Source: Bdellovibrionales bacterium Ga0074137 (GTDB taxonomy: Bacteria; Bdellovibrionota; Bdellovibrionia; Bdellovibrionales; JAMPXM01). From it: a DNA stretch of 64,000 bases. Made by a program: the position numbers and the translations under genes. This document shows positions 50,523-59,354 of the stretch, in pieces. Location: the NCBI GenBank assembly GCA_001464715.1, contig LNDT01000008.1, forward strand, positions 1-64,000, given 5' to 3'. The stretch's first letter is position 1, and each line of letters starts with the position of its first letter. The notes beneath the pieces were generated by a model that had not been told where the DNA came from, did not search any database, and saw only the letters and a program-made list of their open reading frames with translations.

Positions 50523-52790
50523 ATGATTCATCTACCTCAGTTTATCTCTGATCTGGGTTTCATCTTGGTCACCGCGGCCGTCGTGACCCTGCTGTTTCGT
50601 CGCCTGAAGCAGCCTGTTGTGCTTGGCTATTTGATCGCAGGTTTTCTTTTGGGGCCCCATATCAGCTTCATGCCGACCGTCGGAGACCCAGAGAACGTAA
50701 AAATCTGGGCCGAGATTGGCGTCATATTTCTTCTTTTCGGTCTCGGACTCGAATTCAGTTTTAAGAAACTCGCTCACGTCGGAAAAAGCGCCAGCATCAC
50801 AGCCCTTTTTGAAGTCGTGGCGATGGTGGGCCTGGGTTTTCTCACGGGCCTTGCTCTGGGATGGTCCCGTATGGACAGTTTGTTCCTCGGAGGAATTCTG
50901 TCGATCTCTTCGACGACGATCATCGTGCGTGCCTTTGATGAGCTGGGACTAAAAGGAAAACGTTTTGTCTCTTTGGTTTTTGGCGTTCTGATTGTCGAAG
51001 ATCTCGTCGCGATCTTACTCTTGGTTTTGCTTTCTACGGTCGCTGTCACTCAGACACTTTCCGGTGTTGAACTTTTGACCTCGACAACCCGCCTTGGTTT
51101 TTTTCTGATTCTGTGGTTCATGGTCGGCATCTATGTTCTTCCACCAATTCTCAATAAAGTGCGCTCACTTCTGACGGATGAGACGGCTCTGGTGGTTGCG
51201 CTGGGGCTTTGCCTTTTGATGGTCATCATCGCTACAAAAGTTGGCTTCTCTCCGGCGCTTGGCGCGTTCGTCATGGGGTCTTTACTTGCCGAAACTCGCG
51301 ACGCTAAACGTATCGAACATTTGATCACACCGGTGCGTGATCTTTTTGCAGCGATCTTTTTCGTTTCGGTGGGGATGCTGATCGACCCGCGTGTTCTTGT
51401 TGATTACGGTGGTGAAATCGTTTTGATCAGTGTGATCACAATCATCGGGAAATTCTTAAGCTCCGGTATTGGGGCGCTAGTCTCGGGCCGAAACCTCAAA
51501 GATTCAGTCATGGCGGGCCTCAGCCTCGCTCAGATTGGCGAATTTTCTTTTATTATCGCAACGCTTGGCCTCACCTTGGGTGTTACCAGTGATTTTCTCT
51601 ACCCGATTGCTGTTGCCGTGTCGGCAATTACGACTTTTACAACGCCCTATCAAATTCGCGCTGGAGAGCCGTTCTTCAAGTGGATTCGCGCGCGCCTCCC
51701 GCTTGCAGTTATGAATCGCATCGATCAGTACCGTGCGGCCGTGAATCAGGAAGGTTCAAGACAGAATATCGGATCTCTTCTCTGGTCCGCCTATGGTGCA
51801 AGAATTTTATCGAGCACAATTTTGACGATCGCCGTTGGGCTTACGCTGGATCAACTTGTTAAACCGCTTTTGATCAATCAGTTCGAAGACTCCCCATGGC
51901 TCAGCTCAATTCTAACGGGCTCTGCTCTCTTTTTAGCGGCGCCATTTTTGTGGGCGATTATGCTTGGTCATCCTTCTCAACAAATCGCAGGCGAAAGCAT
52001 GGTACGCCTGAAACCTTTGGCACCTGGCATTCTGATCGCTCGAGCGCTGATCGGGTTTACTCTTGTGACGTTTCTTATTCAGCTTTTTGAACCGACCTCG
52101 GCTTTTGTTGGATTCACAGCAATCTTGGCAACGCTCGTCGTTTTAGGACTCATCGTCTTCGCAAAACACGCAGCTCCAGTTTATGAGCGAATGGAAAATA
52201 GGTTTTTAGAAAATCTGACGGATAAAGAAAGAAACCTTGGAACTCCCGAACGTCCGATTCTCACGCCGTGGGATGCATCTTTGGGTGAAATGGTCGTCGC
52301 GCCGAATTCTGAAGTCACCGGGCACACTCTGATGACTTCAAAAATCAAAGAACGCTTTGGCGTGATGGTTTCTTTGATTGTGCGCGGACATCAGAAAATT
52401 CTCGCCCCCAGCCGCGATCACATTTTGATGCCGTTTGATCGACTCTATATGATCGGAACCGACGAACAACTTCACGATGCTCGGAAAGTGGTCGAACAGG
52501 ATGCGGCCGAAGAACTCGACGCCGACAAACCGCTGAAATTCGGGCTCACGTCGCTTCCCATTGAAGCGTCGAGTCCTTACGCCGGGCTCAGTTTAAAAGA
52601 TTCAACTCTTCGCACCGATGCCGATGCCATCGTCGTCGGCATCGAACGCGCCGGCACTCGAATTTTAAATCCAGAATCAACCGCCACACTTGAAGTGGAC
52701 GATCTGATCTGGCTTGTCGGAGATTTGAAAAAAATTGAGTCTCTTCGACCAAATTCCAGCGCGTTCGCTGCGCGAGATGTGGTGTCATGA
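50523..52790 (+). CDS. CPA2-family cation/proton antiporter with C-terminal RCK_C domains
   Basis: 755 aa. The first 400 residues are the Na/H exchanger domain: LKQPVVLGYLIAGFLLGPHIS, IGVIFLLFGLGLEFSFKKL, GGILSISSTTIIVRAFDELGLKG, LVVALGLCLLMVIIATKVGFSPALGAFVMG, typical of KefB/YbaL and KefC relatives. Additional membrane helices lie around 430-560. No TrkA-N nucleotide-binding domain is seen; instead two RCK_C/TrkA_C-like modules occupy about 590-660 and 680-750. Probably exchanges K+ or Na+ for protons, with ligand control by the RCK_C modules. Confidence 0.9.
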   Translation: MIHLPQFISDLGFILVTAAVVTLLFRRLKQPVVLGYLIAGFLLGPHISFMPTVGDPENVKIWAEIGVIFLLFGLGLEFSFKKLAHVGKSASITALFEVVAMVGLGFLTGLALGWSRMDSLFLGGILSISSTTIIVRAFDELGLKGKRFVSLVFGVLIVEDLVAILLLVLLSTVAVTQTLSGVELLTSTTRLGFFLILWFMVGIYVLPPILNKVRSLLTDETALVVALGLCLLMVIIATKVGFSPALGAFVMGSLLAETRDAKRIEHLITPVRDLFAAIFFVSVGMLIDPRVLVDYGGEIVLISVITIIGKFLSSGIGALVSGRNLKDSVMAGLSLAQIGEFSFIIATLGLTLGVTSDFLYPIAVAVSAITTFTTPYQIRAGEPFFKWIRARLPLAVMNRIDQYRAAVNQEGSRQNIGSLLWSAYGARILSSTILTIAVGLTLDQLVKPLLINQFEDSPWLSSILTGSALFLAAPFLWAIMLGHPSQQIAGESMVRLKPLAPGILIARALIGFTLVTFLIQLFEPTSAFVGFTAILATLVVLGLIVFAKHAAPVYERMENRFLENLTDKERNLGTPERPILTPWDASLGEMVVAPNSEVTGHTLMTSKIKERFGVMVSLIVRGHQKILAPSRDHILMPFDRLYMIGTDEQLHDARKVVEQDAAEELDADKPLKFGLTSLPIEASSPYAGLSLKDSTLRTDADAIVVGIERAGTRILNPESTATLEVDDLIWLVGDLKKIESLRPNSSAFAARDVVS

Positions 52791-52829
52791 GTTCCCCGCA
52801 CTACAGAGTAATTTGACCCCGGTGTCATG

Positions 52830-52874
52830 TTCGCACCAGAAAAAGTGTGCGAAAAAAACGCAGAGACGCGTTTT
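52830..52874 (+). terminator. Hairpin pair after the antiporter gene
   Basis: TTCGCAC (52830-52836) pairs with GTGCGAA (52847-52853). A second stem, AAAACGC (52855-52861) with GCGTTTT (52868-52874), has loop AGAGAC and a T-rich 3' arm like an intrinsic terminator. They lie 40-84 bp after the stop, before the Gly/Pro/Tyr-rich gene. Confidence 0.55.
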
Positions 52875-52986
52875 AATTCATCTGATGCCGCTGAACCGAC
52901 CTGAAACTTGGACCTCACCTTGCTCAGTGGTAGTTCACACCCGTTGCGCTCACCACAGAGCCAGCGAACAACCAAGGGGACTTAAA

Positions 52987-53469
52987 GTGACTACTCAATC
53001 TGATTCTCGTTTCTCGTTCACGAAACATCTCAGTCTTTTGGTTGCGGGCCTCGCAGCCGTCGCGACACTCTCGTTTTCCAACTCGAGCCACGCGTTCGAA
53101 AGCGACCTTGCTTTGAGCGACACCGAGCTTCAAGGCCTCATCGACATCGAAGATAAAGCTTCGCTCGATGATATCTACGCTGACTTTTCGAAGACCATCG
53201 ACGCTCGTCACGTTCCTGGTCACGGACCTGGCGGCGGACGCGGTCCGGGCTATGGGCCTGGTTATGGACCAGGACATGGTCCTGGTTACGGACCAGGTTA
53301 TGGCCCAGGTCACGACTGGCGCCCACGCGTTCAGTGCCGAGCCGTGAACGGTCGAGGCGTCGTATTTTACGGAGTAGGTCGCAATGTTCCCGATGCTCAA
53401 AATGATGTTCTCAGCCGCTGCTATCGCGTGAGCAGGCGCTGCAATATGCAAGGCTGCAACCGCATTTAG
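52987..53469 (+). CDS. Exported Gly/Pro/Tyr-rich repeat protein
   Basis: AAGGGGA (52974-52980) precedes GTG 52987 by 6 nt; longer frames overlapping the antiporter are rejected. 160 aa. Signal peptide HLSLLVAGLAAVATLSFSNSSHA. Residues about 77-110 are GPGYGPG/GPGHGPG repeats of GGxG and GYG type. A C-terminal cysteine-containing domain follows (VQCRAVNGRGVVFYGVG; SRCYRVSRRCNMQGCNR). The repeat resembles glycine-rich surface or adhesive proteins; function unknown. Confidence 0.75.
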   Translation: MTTQSDSRFSFTKHLSLLVAGLAAVATLSFSNSSHAFESDLALSDTELQGLIDIEDKASLDDIYADFSKTIDARHVPGHGPGGGRGPGYGPGYGPGHGPGYGPGYGPGHDWRPRVQCRAVNGRGVVFYGVGRNVPDAQNDVLSRCYRVSRRCNMQGCNRI

Positions 53470-53478
53470 TCTTTGGTT

Positions 53479-53733
53479 CTATTCTTTCTTCGACTTCGGA
53501 AGCTTCTCCAATTTGTGGAGAGCTTCGCTGGCGGGGCCCGAGTCGGAAGACTTGGGCTTTTGCGTTTCTGATTCTGATTTTTTTTCTGGTTCGCCGCGGT
53601 GACTGCGTTCGGCGGCAAGAGCTTTTTCGCCAGTGATTCCGACCCACTCGGGAAAGAAAATCATAATGCCGACATAGATCATGATGGCTAAAAGAAAAAG
53701 ACCACCTGCTAAGAACAAAAACCACAATTCCAT
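53479..53733 (-). CDS. Small single-TM protein
   Basis: 84 aa. One membrane helix (FLFLAGGLFLLAIMIYVGIMIF) at the N-terminus, then FPEWVGITG and a charged Lys/Glu/Ser-rich cytoplasmic tail (EKKSESETQKPKSSDSG). No good ribosome-binding site is visible, but the composition and position between two genes (convergent with 52987) are consistent with a real small protein. No family recognised. Confidence 0.6.
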   Translation of the reverse strand: MELWFLFLAGGLFLLAIMIYVGIMIFFPEWVGITGEKALAAERSHRGEPEKKSESETQKPKSSDSGPASEALHKLEKLPKSKKE

Positions 53734-53904
53734 AGTTCTTCGACCTTACGACTTTGCATTGATTTAGCAACTGCCTCGCAAGAATTTACACAGGGCTGGT
53801 AGGTCTTTCGCCCTCGGTTTCGCTTTTCAGTCCTGGCACCCCTTTGTCGCTCATGTGAGCCACCCTCGGATCGGTCTCCCCCTTGCACCCACGCCCGTCA
53901 CTCT

Positions 53905-55347
53905 ATGAAAAGCCTACTCCAAAAGTCGCCAATTTCTCTTGCTCCGCACACGGGAAAACTTTTTACGACTGCACTAGTTTTGTTCGGTTTTGGGATTCTA
54001 CCTTTATTCCTTCCGATGGCAGCGAACAGTCAAAGTTGCGAAAAACTTTTTGAAACCACTGCCCCCGCCATGAGTGATGCTTCGGCGAAACGGGCTCCTC
54101 GTACCACGCGCGAACTTGTCGACGAATCGTGGAAACTTGTTCTCGAACAAGACTACGTCACGTGGCTTCGGGACTTCGAAGCCTCTGGAATTCCGATTCC
54201 CGAGTCTGGCATCGGCCGCGCTCTTTTCATGCACTGGAAAATGGCACCTGCCGTGACCGGTCCTTTATTAAAAATCGGATTTCGAATCGTGGAGCCCACG
54301 GCAGAAAAGCCAAATGAAGTGGCGCGATTTGAATTTCCCGAAAGCTTCCAAGCAATGACCACAATGATTGCTCGCGCTCAGGACGAGAATCAAAAGCAAT
54401 ATCCTGGGTCGCGCTTTCGATTGGCCACTTACAATGATTCGAAGTGGCTTCCGCTCAATGAAACTCTGCCTTTGGGAGTGACCTTTGGCTCGGGAAAAGA
54501 CACCGGGATCGAAGGCTACGCTCGGATGTTGGCTTCGGGTTATGTACCGCTTTGGCCCTCAAGACGCTCACTACTTTTCGTTCATGATCTTGGTCATGTG
54601 ACCGAATTTCTTGAATACCCAGCGGTGTTCCCAGCACTTCAGAAGTACTTCTCTCGGTACATGGAAAAAAATTGGATCAAAGATCCTGTCTATACGGGGC
54701 GTGCAGAAATCTTTAACGAAGCTTCTTACATTCTAAAACCTGAAAAGTACGCGGCGATCGATGCACTTTTAGTCTCAGAGGCCGATACGGCTGCGACGCT
54801 TGATTCGCGGGCATCGAAAATATTTGATCGACTGGGAAGCGACCGCGAAGGAACGTTGAACCAGGTTTACCGGCTAACATCAAAGTTCAATGACCTTGTC
54901 GAGCGCCACGGCGGCGGCGCGCGTGATCCCTTTAATCTTGAGGCGACACTTTTGTCGGTCGACACGGTCGCCAATTTTGTGGACAAAATGATTCGCGACC
55001 CCGCCGATGGCAACTACAGCGGCGGCGCGGTCAGCAAAGAAGGTCGCATTGAATTCTTGGAGTCACTGGAAGGAATCAATCGTCAGATTCAGATTTTGTC
55101 AGAGCAACTTTTGCGAACTTCTGGGGTCGAAGACTCCATGAGCGAACCTGCGCATCAATGGTATTTAAGCTACCGTGTGGCCCAGCTGGAGGTTGCCTTT
55201 CTCACTCAGCGCAATCTTAGGCTGTCACACGTCGACATTATCCAAGACTCGATGCTGCCGATGGGCTCAAAATCGAAAACGCGAACTTACTTCCAAAGCT
55301 TCCAACCCAAAGGCTCGCGCCATTTTGAAGTTTTCGTAGGCCAGTAA
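53905..55347 (+). CDS. Large exported protein, unknown function
   Basis: 480 aa. Signal peptide LFTTALVLFGFGILPLFLPMAANS. Mature protein is helical and rich in aromatic and charged residues. RRSLLFVHDLGHVTEFLEYP has an HDxGH-type cluster and later FNEASYIL, together suggestive of a metal site, but not a recognised motif. Several DPVY/GRAE-type turns follow. It lies 37 bp upstream of a membrane-protein gene, so the two may be co-transcribed. No family recognised. Confidence 0.7.
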   Translation: MKSLLQKSPISLAPHTGKLFTTALVLFGFGILPLFLPMAANSQSCEKLFETTAPAMSDASAKRAPRTTRELVDESWKLVLEQDYVTWLRDFEASGIPIPESGIGRALFMHWKMAPAVTGPLLKIGFRIVEPTAEKPNEVARFEFPESFQAMTTMIARAQDENQKQYPGSRFRLATYNDSKWLPLNETLPLGVTFGSGKDTGIEGYARMLASGYVPLWPSRRSLLFVHDLGHVTEFLEYPAVFPALQKYFSRYMEKNWIKDPVYTGRAEIFNEASYILKPEKYAAIDALLVSEADTAATLDSRASKIFDRLGSDREGTLNQVYRLTSKFNDLVERHGGGARDPFNLEATLLSVDTVANFVDKMIRDPADGNYSGGAVSKEGRIEFLESLEGINRQIQILSEQLLRTSGVEDSMSEPAHQWYLSYRVAQLEVAFLTQRNLRLSHVDIIQDSMLPMGSKSKTRTYFQSFQPKGSRHFEVFVGQ

Positions 55348-55384
55348 TTCAAATGAACAATTCCGTCCTCAAGGAGTCTCCAAC

Positions 55385-56245
55385 GTGAATTTCGACTGGT
55401 TCGTATGGTCAAACCCGGTCACTTTGTGGTGGGTGTTTTTGATTTCGGTGAGCCTCGTAAATATAGTCGCCTGGATCTGGGCGCGCACGTCGATGAAGCA
55501 GATCTACCGAGACGAATTGACGTCCGAGGGAAATCGAATTCCAAAACGAGTGCATCTGGTCATTTGGTGTTCGGCGGCCTACGTATTCGGATGTGCATTT
55601 CGCTCATTCATCCCGCGCGCGGATGTTCAGCGAATCACTTTGTTTGATACCTGGTTTGCCAGCGTCTTTCTGGGGCGCACGGTGGCCACGATCGCTGAAC
55701 TTGCCTTTGTCGTTCAGTGGGCGATTGTTCTTTCTTTTTTAAGTGAAGAGGGCCGCTCTAAAGTCGGAAGCCTCATTGCAAAGACAATAGTCCCACTGAT
55801 CGTCGTGGCCGAAATCTGCTCGTGGTACGCAGTGATCACCACAAATTACATCGGAAACGTGATCGAAGAGTCACTGTGGGCCTTCACATACACACTAGTC
55901 GCAGTGGCCCTAGCCTCCTTATTTTATTCCTTCAAAGGCGCCCTAAGATACGCAGTCGGAATCGCGGTCGTCTTCGCTTTTCTCTATGTCGGTTTCATGG
56001 TCACGGTTGACGTACCAATGTACGTCACCAGATTCATGGCGGATCTCGCTTCTCAAAAACCATTTCTTGGATTCATAGAAGGCCTCGTCGACCTCAATAC
56101 CCGATGGCACGTCACTCACGACATCGCTGAATGGAAAACCGAAATTGCCTGGATGTCGTTGTACTTCAGCTTCGCCGTCTGGGTGAGCATAGGCCTCTGC
56201 CTCGTACCGCTTTCCGAAAAGCGGCTGGCAATACACAAAAAGTAA
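55385..56245 (+). CDS. Polytopic membrane protein, unknown function
   Basis: 286 aa from GTG 55385, with AAGGAG 8-9 nt upstream. About seven membrane helices, for example VTLWWVFLISVSLVNIVAWIWA, HLVIWCSAAYVFGCAF, ATIAELAFVVQWAIVLSFL, IVPLIVVAEICSWYAVIT and AVGIAVVFAFLYVGFMV. Charged or aromatic residues recur in loops. No family recognised. Follows the exported 53905 gene by 37 bp and is followed by structured element copy 2. Confidence 0.7.
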   Translation: MNFDWFVWSNPVTLWWVFLISVSLVNIVAWIWARTSMKQIYRDELTSEGNRIPKRVHLVIWCSAAYVFGCAFRSFIPRADVQRITLFDTWFASVFLGRTVATIAELAFVVQWAIVLSFLSEEGRSKVGSLIAKTIVPLIVVAEICSWYAVITTNYIGNVIEESLWAFTYTLVAVALASLFYSFKGALRYAVGIAVVFAFLYVGFMVTVDVPMYVTRFMADLASQKPFLGFIEGLVDLNTRWHVTHDIAEWKTEIAWMSLYFSFAVWVSIGLCLVPLSEKRLAIHKK

Positions 56246-56246
56246 A

Positions 56247-56381
56247 GATCGCGGCGCCTTCCCCTTTTCCGCGACACAGGCTTCGTGCCTTCACCGCATC
56301 GGCTCGGGCTCCTGCCCTCGGCCCGCGTTTACGCGGGCTTCCCGATTCGGAGGTCGCGGAAAAGGGGAAGGCGCCGTAATC
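56247..56381. repeat. Structured palindromic element, copy 2
   Basis: Perfect 24-bp inverted repeat (56252-56275 with 56353-56376), extended by G-T, then GAT/ATC. Inside: AGGC-TTCGT-GCCT (56278-56290), CCG-CAT-CGG, GGGC-TCCT-GCCC, GCCCGCG-TTTA-CGCGGGC (56321-56338) and CCG-ATT-CGG. Organised like copy 1 at 34812, with the same inner text and five outer-stem positions altered in a compensated way. Between convergent genes. T-runs occur in both flanks, so bidirectional termination is possible. No gene inside. Confidence 0.9.
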
Positions 56382-56422
56382 TTAGTATTTTTAGTTTTAC
56401 GCCGCTGTCCCTTCGGGACCCT

Positions 56423-56926
56423 CTAGGACTTTAGCATGCGCAATACGACGATGATTTCGTTTGTGGGAAATATCCAGGCGAAGTGTTTTTCGTATTTTTT
56501 TGGTGAGAGCTTGTAGATGAGCCAGCCGAACACGTCGATCAGAGAGCCCGAAAATTTTAGACGACGCGAGACCACTTCGAATTTTTCTGGACCCATCGCT
56601 TGATCGAAGAGCTGCGGTAACGATCCAAGAGCGAAATGATGAAGATGAGTCGGATCACCCCAGCTGGCGTACGAACTGTAATGGGGAGTTGTGAATTCGA
56701 TGAGGGCTCCGTGTTTTGAAACTCGCCACATTTCCGACGCCACGGTGTGAACCTCGCGAAAATGTTCGATCGCGTGCTGGCAGCGAATGTAATCAAAGGA
56801 ATTATCAGCTAAAGGCCACGGCGCTTTATTCACATCGTGCACATGCTGAACGCCGGGCGCCGCCTTGTAATCGATGCCGATCGCACCTTCCAAACAGTGG
56901 CTACCGCAACCAACATCAAGCTTCAT
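56423..56926 (-). CDS. Class I SAM-dependent methyltransferase
   Basis: ATG 56926 starts directly at the fold (MKLDVGCGSHCLEGAIGIDY), so it is preferred over 56944; 167 aa. Motif I is LDVGCGSHCLEGAIGID, then PLADNSFDYIRCQHAIEH (Methyltransf_11 type), followed by a variable C-terminal region. Small-molecule or sugar methyltransferases look like this; substrate unknown. A terminator and the tRNA gene lie upstream. Confidence 0.8.
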   Translation of the reverse strand: MKLDVGCGSHCLEGAIGIDYKAAPGVQHVHDVNKAPWPLADNSFDYIRCQHAIEHFREVHTVASEMWRVSKHGALIEFTTPHYSSYASWGDPTHLHHFALGSLPQLFDQAMGPEKFEVVSRRLKFSGSLIDVFGWLIYKLSPKKYEKHFAWIFPTNEIIVVLRMLKS

Positions 56927-56940
56927 GAATCCCCCACCGG

Positions 56941-56967
56941 ACAAAGAAAAGGGCCCATGAAGGCCCT
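56941..56967 (-). terminator. Intrinsic terminator after the tRNA gene
   Basis: On the minus strand AGGGCC, loop TTCATG, GGCCCT followed by TTTCTTTGT. A strong stem plus T-rich tail, 24 bp after the tRNA 3' end, in the right orientation for it. Confidence 0.75.
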
Positions 56968-56991
56968 GATCTGAAGTATAGCTGTTTATAT

Positions 56992-57068
<77 letters not shown>

Positions 57069-57095
57069 CCGTCAAAACAGTTTCAAAGAAGTCGT

Positions 57096-57125
57096 AATCT
57101 AGAGAACGACCGGCCCATGCGTCAA
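57096..57125 (-). promoter_or_regulatory. Candidate promoter of the tRNA gene
   Basis: Minus strand TTGACG (57125-57120), 18-bp spacer, TAGATT (57101-57096), about 28 bp before the tRNA 5' end. A good sigma-70-type match for a stable RNA promoter. Confidence 0.5.
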
Positions 57126-57281
57126 GCCGCAGATTGAGCCAATTTCAAGCGCTGCGGGAAATCTCTGCATGAATCTTCACTCGAAATCGAATTCCTTCGC
57201 TGTGACGGCTGCACATATTTTGCTCCTGACACGCAGTTCTTGCTCTCAATCAGTGCTTCACAACTAAGCCCAAGGAACAAA

Positions 57282-57683
57282 ATGCGCGCAAAATTCATCA
57301 CTCTCATGATCGCCGTCTCTGTTTTAACGATGTCCTCATTTTCGTCACTCGCCTCAGCCGAAAACCTGTGCGACGGGTCGACGGCTGATATGCACGAATG
57401 CATCGGCGCCAAGTACCTTATTGCCGACAAAGAACTCAACTCAGTTTACCAAGCGCTCCGAGCGCGGCTGAAAAAAGAAGCGTCGGACAAAGACTTTGGA
57501 AGCGACGCTGTGGAAACCGATCGGCGCTTGGTTGCGGCCCAGAGAGCTTGGATCACGTTCCGCGACGCCGACTGTCAACTCGCAGCCACGGAGATGCTGG
57601 GCGGATCTGGCGAGGGTCTTATTGTTCACGGCTGCCTCTTAGAAAGAACTCTGGAGCGCGTAAAGGCCCTCAAAGCTTACTGA
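57282..57683 (+). CDS. LprI/DUF1311-family exported protein
   Basis: ATG 57282 has AAGGA 5-6 nt upstream, so it is preferred over longer frames. 133 aa. Signal peptide FITLMIAVSVLTMSSFSSLASA. The mature part has the LprI pattern: LCDGSTADMHECIGAKY, ADKELNSVYQALRARL, LVAAQRAWITFRDADCQLAA, GCLLERTLERVKAL. LprI inhibits lysozyme in Mycobacterium. Probably periplasmic, with three disulfide-capable cysteine pairs. Role in lysozyme resistance is inferred from the family. Confidence 0.85.
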   Translation: MRAKFITLMIAVSVLTMSSFSSLASAENLCDGSTADMHECIGAKYLIADKELNSVYQALRARLKKEASDKDFGSDAVETDRRLVAAQRAWITFRDADCQLAATEMLGGSGEGLIVHGCLLERTLERVKALKAY

Positions 57684-57704
57684 AATTGAGGAAACCGTCC
57701 GGCA

Positions 57705-57734
57705 GGTGCGTATTTTGTGACCTAAAGACGCACC
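57705..57734 (+). terminator. Inverted repeat after the LprI-like gene
   Basis: GGTGCGT (57705-57711) pairs with ACGCACC (57728-57734) around a 16-nt loop. A weak terminator-like structure 22 bp after the stop, just before the next gene's promoter. Confidence 0.35.
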
Positions 57735-57749
57735 GCCCACCGTGTAAGT

Positions 57750-57778
57750 TTGACACATTTTTTCATTAGAGTTCGACT
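57750..57778 (+). promoter_or_regulatory. Candidate promoter of the 57806 lipoprotein gene
   Basis: A perfect -35 TTGACA (57750-57755), 17-bp spacer and a weak -10 TCGACT (57773-57778), 28 bp before the ATG. The strong -35 and right distance support it; the -10 is poor. Confidence 0.4.
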
Positions 57779-57805
57779 GTTCCCGTAACCACACGGAGGG
57801 GGAAC

Positions 57806-59338
57806 ATGTCGAAACTCAATGGAAAATCGGTTCTGCAGAAGAAGACTCGGACTCGGAAAAGTTCTCAGAAAAATTCCCCAAAAACCTGGCAAATGTTCAG
57901 TTTCTTAGCAGCTTCGCTAGTAGCGCTTCTCACAGCGGCCTGCTCGCCCGGATTGCAAAATAAAACGACAGGCCCCGATGGGCAAATTCTTACCTCCGCC
58001 TCTATCGTTCCCGTTGAAGGAAAAATTCTGATCACCGACGGCGCAGGAACTCCGGTTCCCGATGCCACCGTCATGATTGGTCTCAGAGAAAATGTTCCTT
58101 TTCCAGGCAATGTGCTGAAAGCGGATGCCCTCGGCGTGCTTGATATTCCAGCGACGTGGACCGATGCGCAGCCAGTGACTGTTGAAGCGGCAGGCTTTGT
58201 GCGCACGACGTGGATGTCACAGGCGCCGACGGCTCTTGTCTTGAGCCTTCGAAAAAAAGTTCAACCCCAGCGACTTGAACTTCAGGGTAAAACCACCGGC
58301 TATAAAAATTTGACGAAGGACGGTTGGGCCGATGTCGGAGTGGTTTTCCCCGCACTTCGCCGCGATCAACTGGCGTCGCTTCAGATGACAGACATCATCA
58401 GTCCCGAAGTCGACGTTCTGACAATCATGGGTCAGACGATTGAAATTCCAACCAATATCTCGATCCCCAAGCAAGACGAACGCTACTACTTCACGATCAC
58501 TCTCGAGAAGCCGGTCTTTCGAACTTACTTGAAAGAATCGCGCACTTGGAAAATGGTCGCGACTCACGCGCGCTTTCCGTTTGAAGAGGTCGTTGATGAT
58601 CTTCGTGCTGGAAAATCTTTTTTTGATGTCTTGAATTACTTCGAATTCAAAAGTGCTTCGGTCGAAGACATTTCGATTTCAACGCCGTCGACGAAAAAAG
58701 ATATGACTGTGACAAAAACAAAGTTCGACGCTTTGCTGGACGTCGCGGCTCCGAAGTTTGCTGCGAAGTACACGATGCTGGCCGTTTCGGTCGCGGACGA
58801 TGGCGGACTTCTTTATCCGACCGACGTTAAAAAATTGAGTTCCGGAGAAACACGGCGCTTGGTGGCTCCGAAAGGTGCGCCCGGATTGCTTGTCGGCGCT
58901 CTTCGCGACACCGCGGCGCCTGAATCGGGTCCAGGGGCTGATGCTCTGTCTGCAGTCATCGCGCCCAACAATCAGACGACGCGATTTGAGTTTCTCGAGA
59001 TCCCGGGAAATCCAAAAATTTCGACAGGACTTCTTGTTCTCTCTCCGCCAAAAAGTTCGGTCGCTTCCGTGACACCCACGGTCACCTATGCGACCCTGAA
59101 CAAGATCGACAAACTCACCGCAGGAAAAGCTCAGATCGAATCGAAATCACCACTTTGGGATGTCTATTCTTCTGGGTGGTCGGCTTCGATGGAGCTTCCG
59201 GAGTTTTCGACAAAACTGACGGGACCACATCGCTGGGAAGTCTTATTCGGTGGAGCTCCAAATGGAACGAAAGTACAACTTGGTCCAAACCTCATCGATG
59301 GCCTCACTCATATCTCGAAGAGTGCGACGAACCTGTAA
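57806..59338 (+). CDS. Lipoprotein with carboxypeptidase-regulatory-like domain
   Basis: 510 aa. A strong GGAGGGGG precedes ATG 57806. A long basic n-region (KKTRTRKSSQKNSPKTW) leads into FLAASLVALLTAAC, lipid cysteine near residue 46. Residues about 65-135 (VPVEGKILITDGAGTPVPDATVMIG, then DALGVLDIPATW) look like a carboxypeptidase regulatory-like Ig fold. The remainder is beta-rich with no clear family. Surface or periplasmic carbohydrate or protein binding is a guess. It lies 16 bp upstream of the next lipoprotein and may form an operon. Confidence 0.75.
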   Translation: MSKLNGKSVLQKKTRTRKSSQKNSPKTWQMFSFLAASLVALLTAACSPGLQNKTTGPDGQILTSASIVPVEGKILITDGAGTPVPDATVMIGLRENVPFPGNVLKADALGVLDIPATWTDAQPVTVEAAGFVRTTWMSQAPTALVLSLRKKVQPQRLELQGKTTGYKNLTKDGWADVGVVFPALRRDQLASLQMTDIISPEVDVLTIMGQTIEIPTNISIPKQDERYYFTITLEKPVFRTYLKESRTWKMVATHARFPFEEVVDDLRAGKSFFDVLNYFEFKSASVEDISISTPSTKKDMTVTKTKFDALLDVAAPKFAAKYTMLAVSVADDGGLLYPTDVKKLSSGETRRLVAPKGAPGLLVGALRDTAAPESGPGADALSAVIAPNNQTTRFEFLEIPGNPKISTGLLVLSPPKSSVASVTPTVTYATLNKIDKLTAGKAQIESKSPLWDVYSSGWSASMELPEFSTKLTGPHRWEVLFGGAPNGTKVQLGPNLIDGLTHISKSATNL

Positions 59339-59354
59339 GCGGTTTCCGCGTTTA

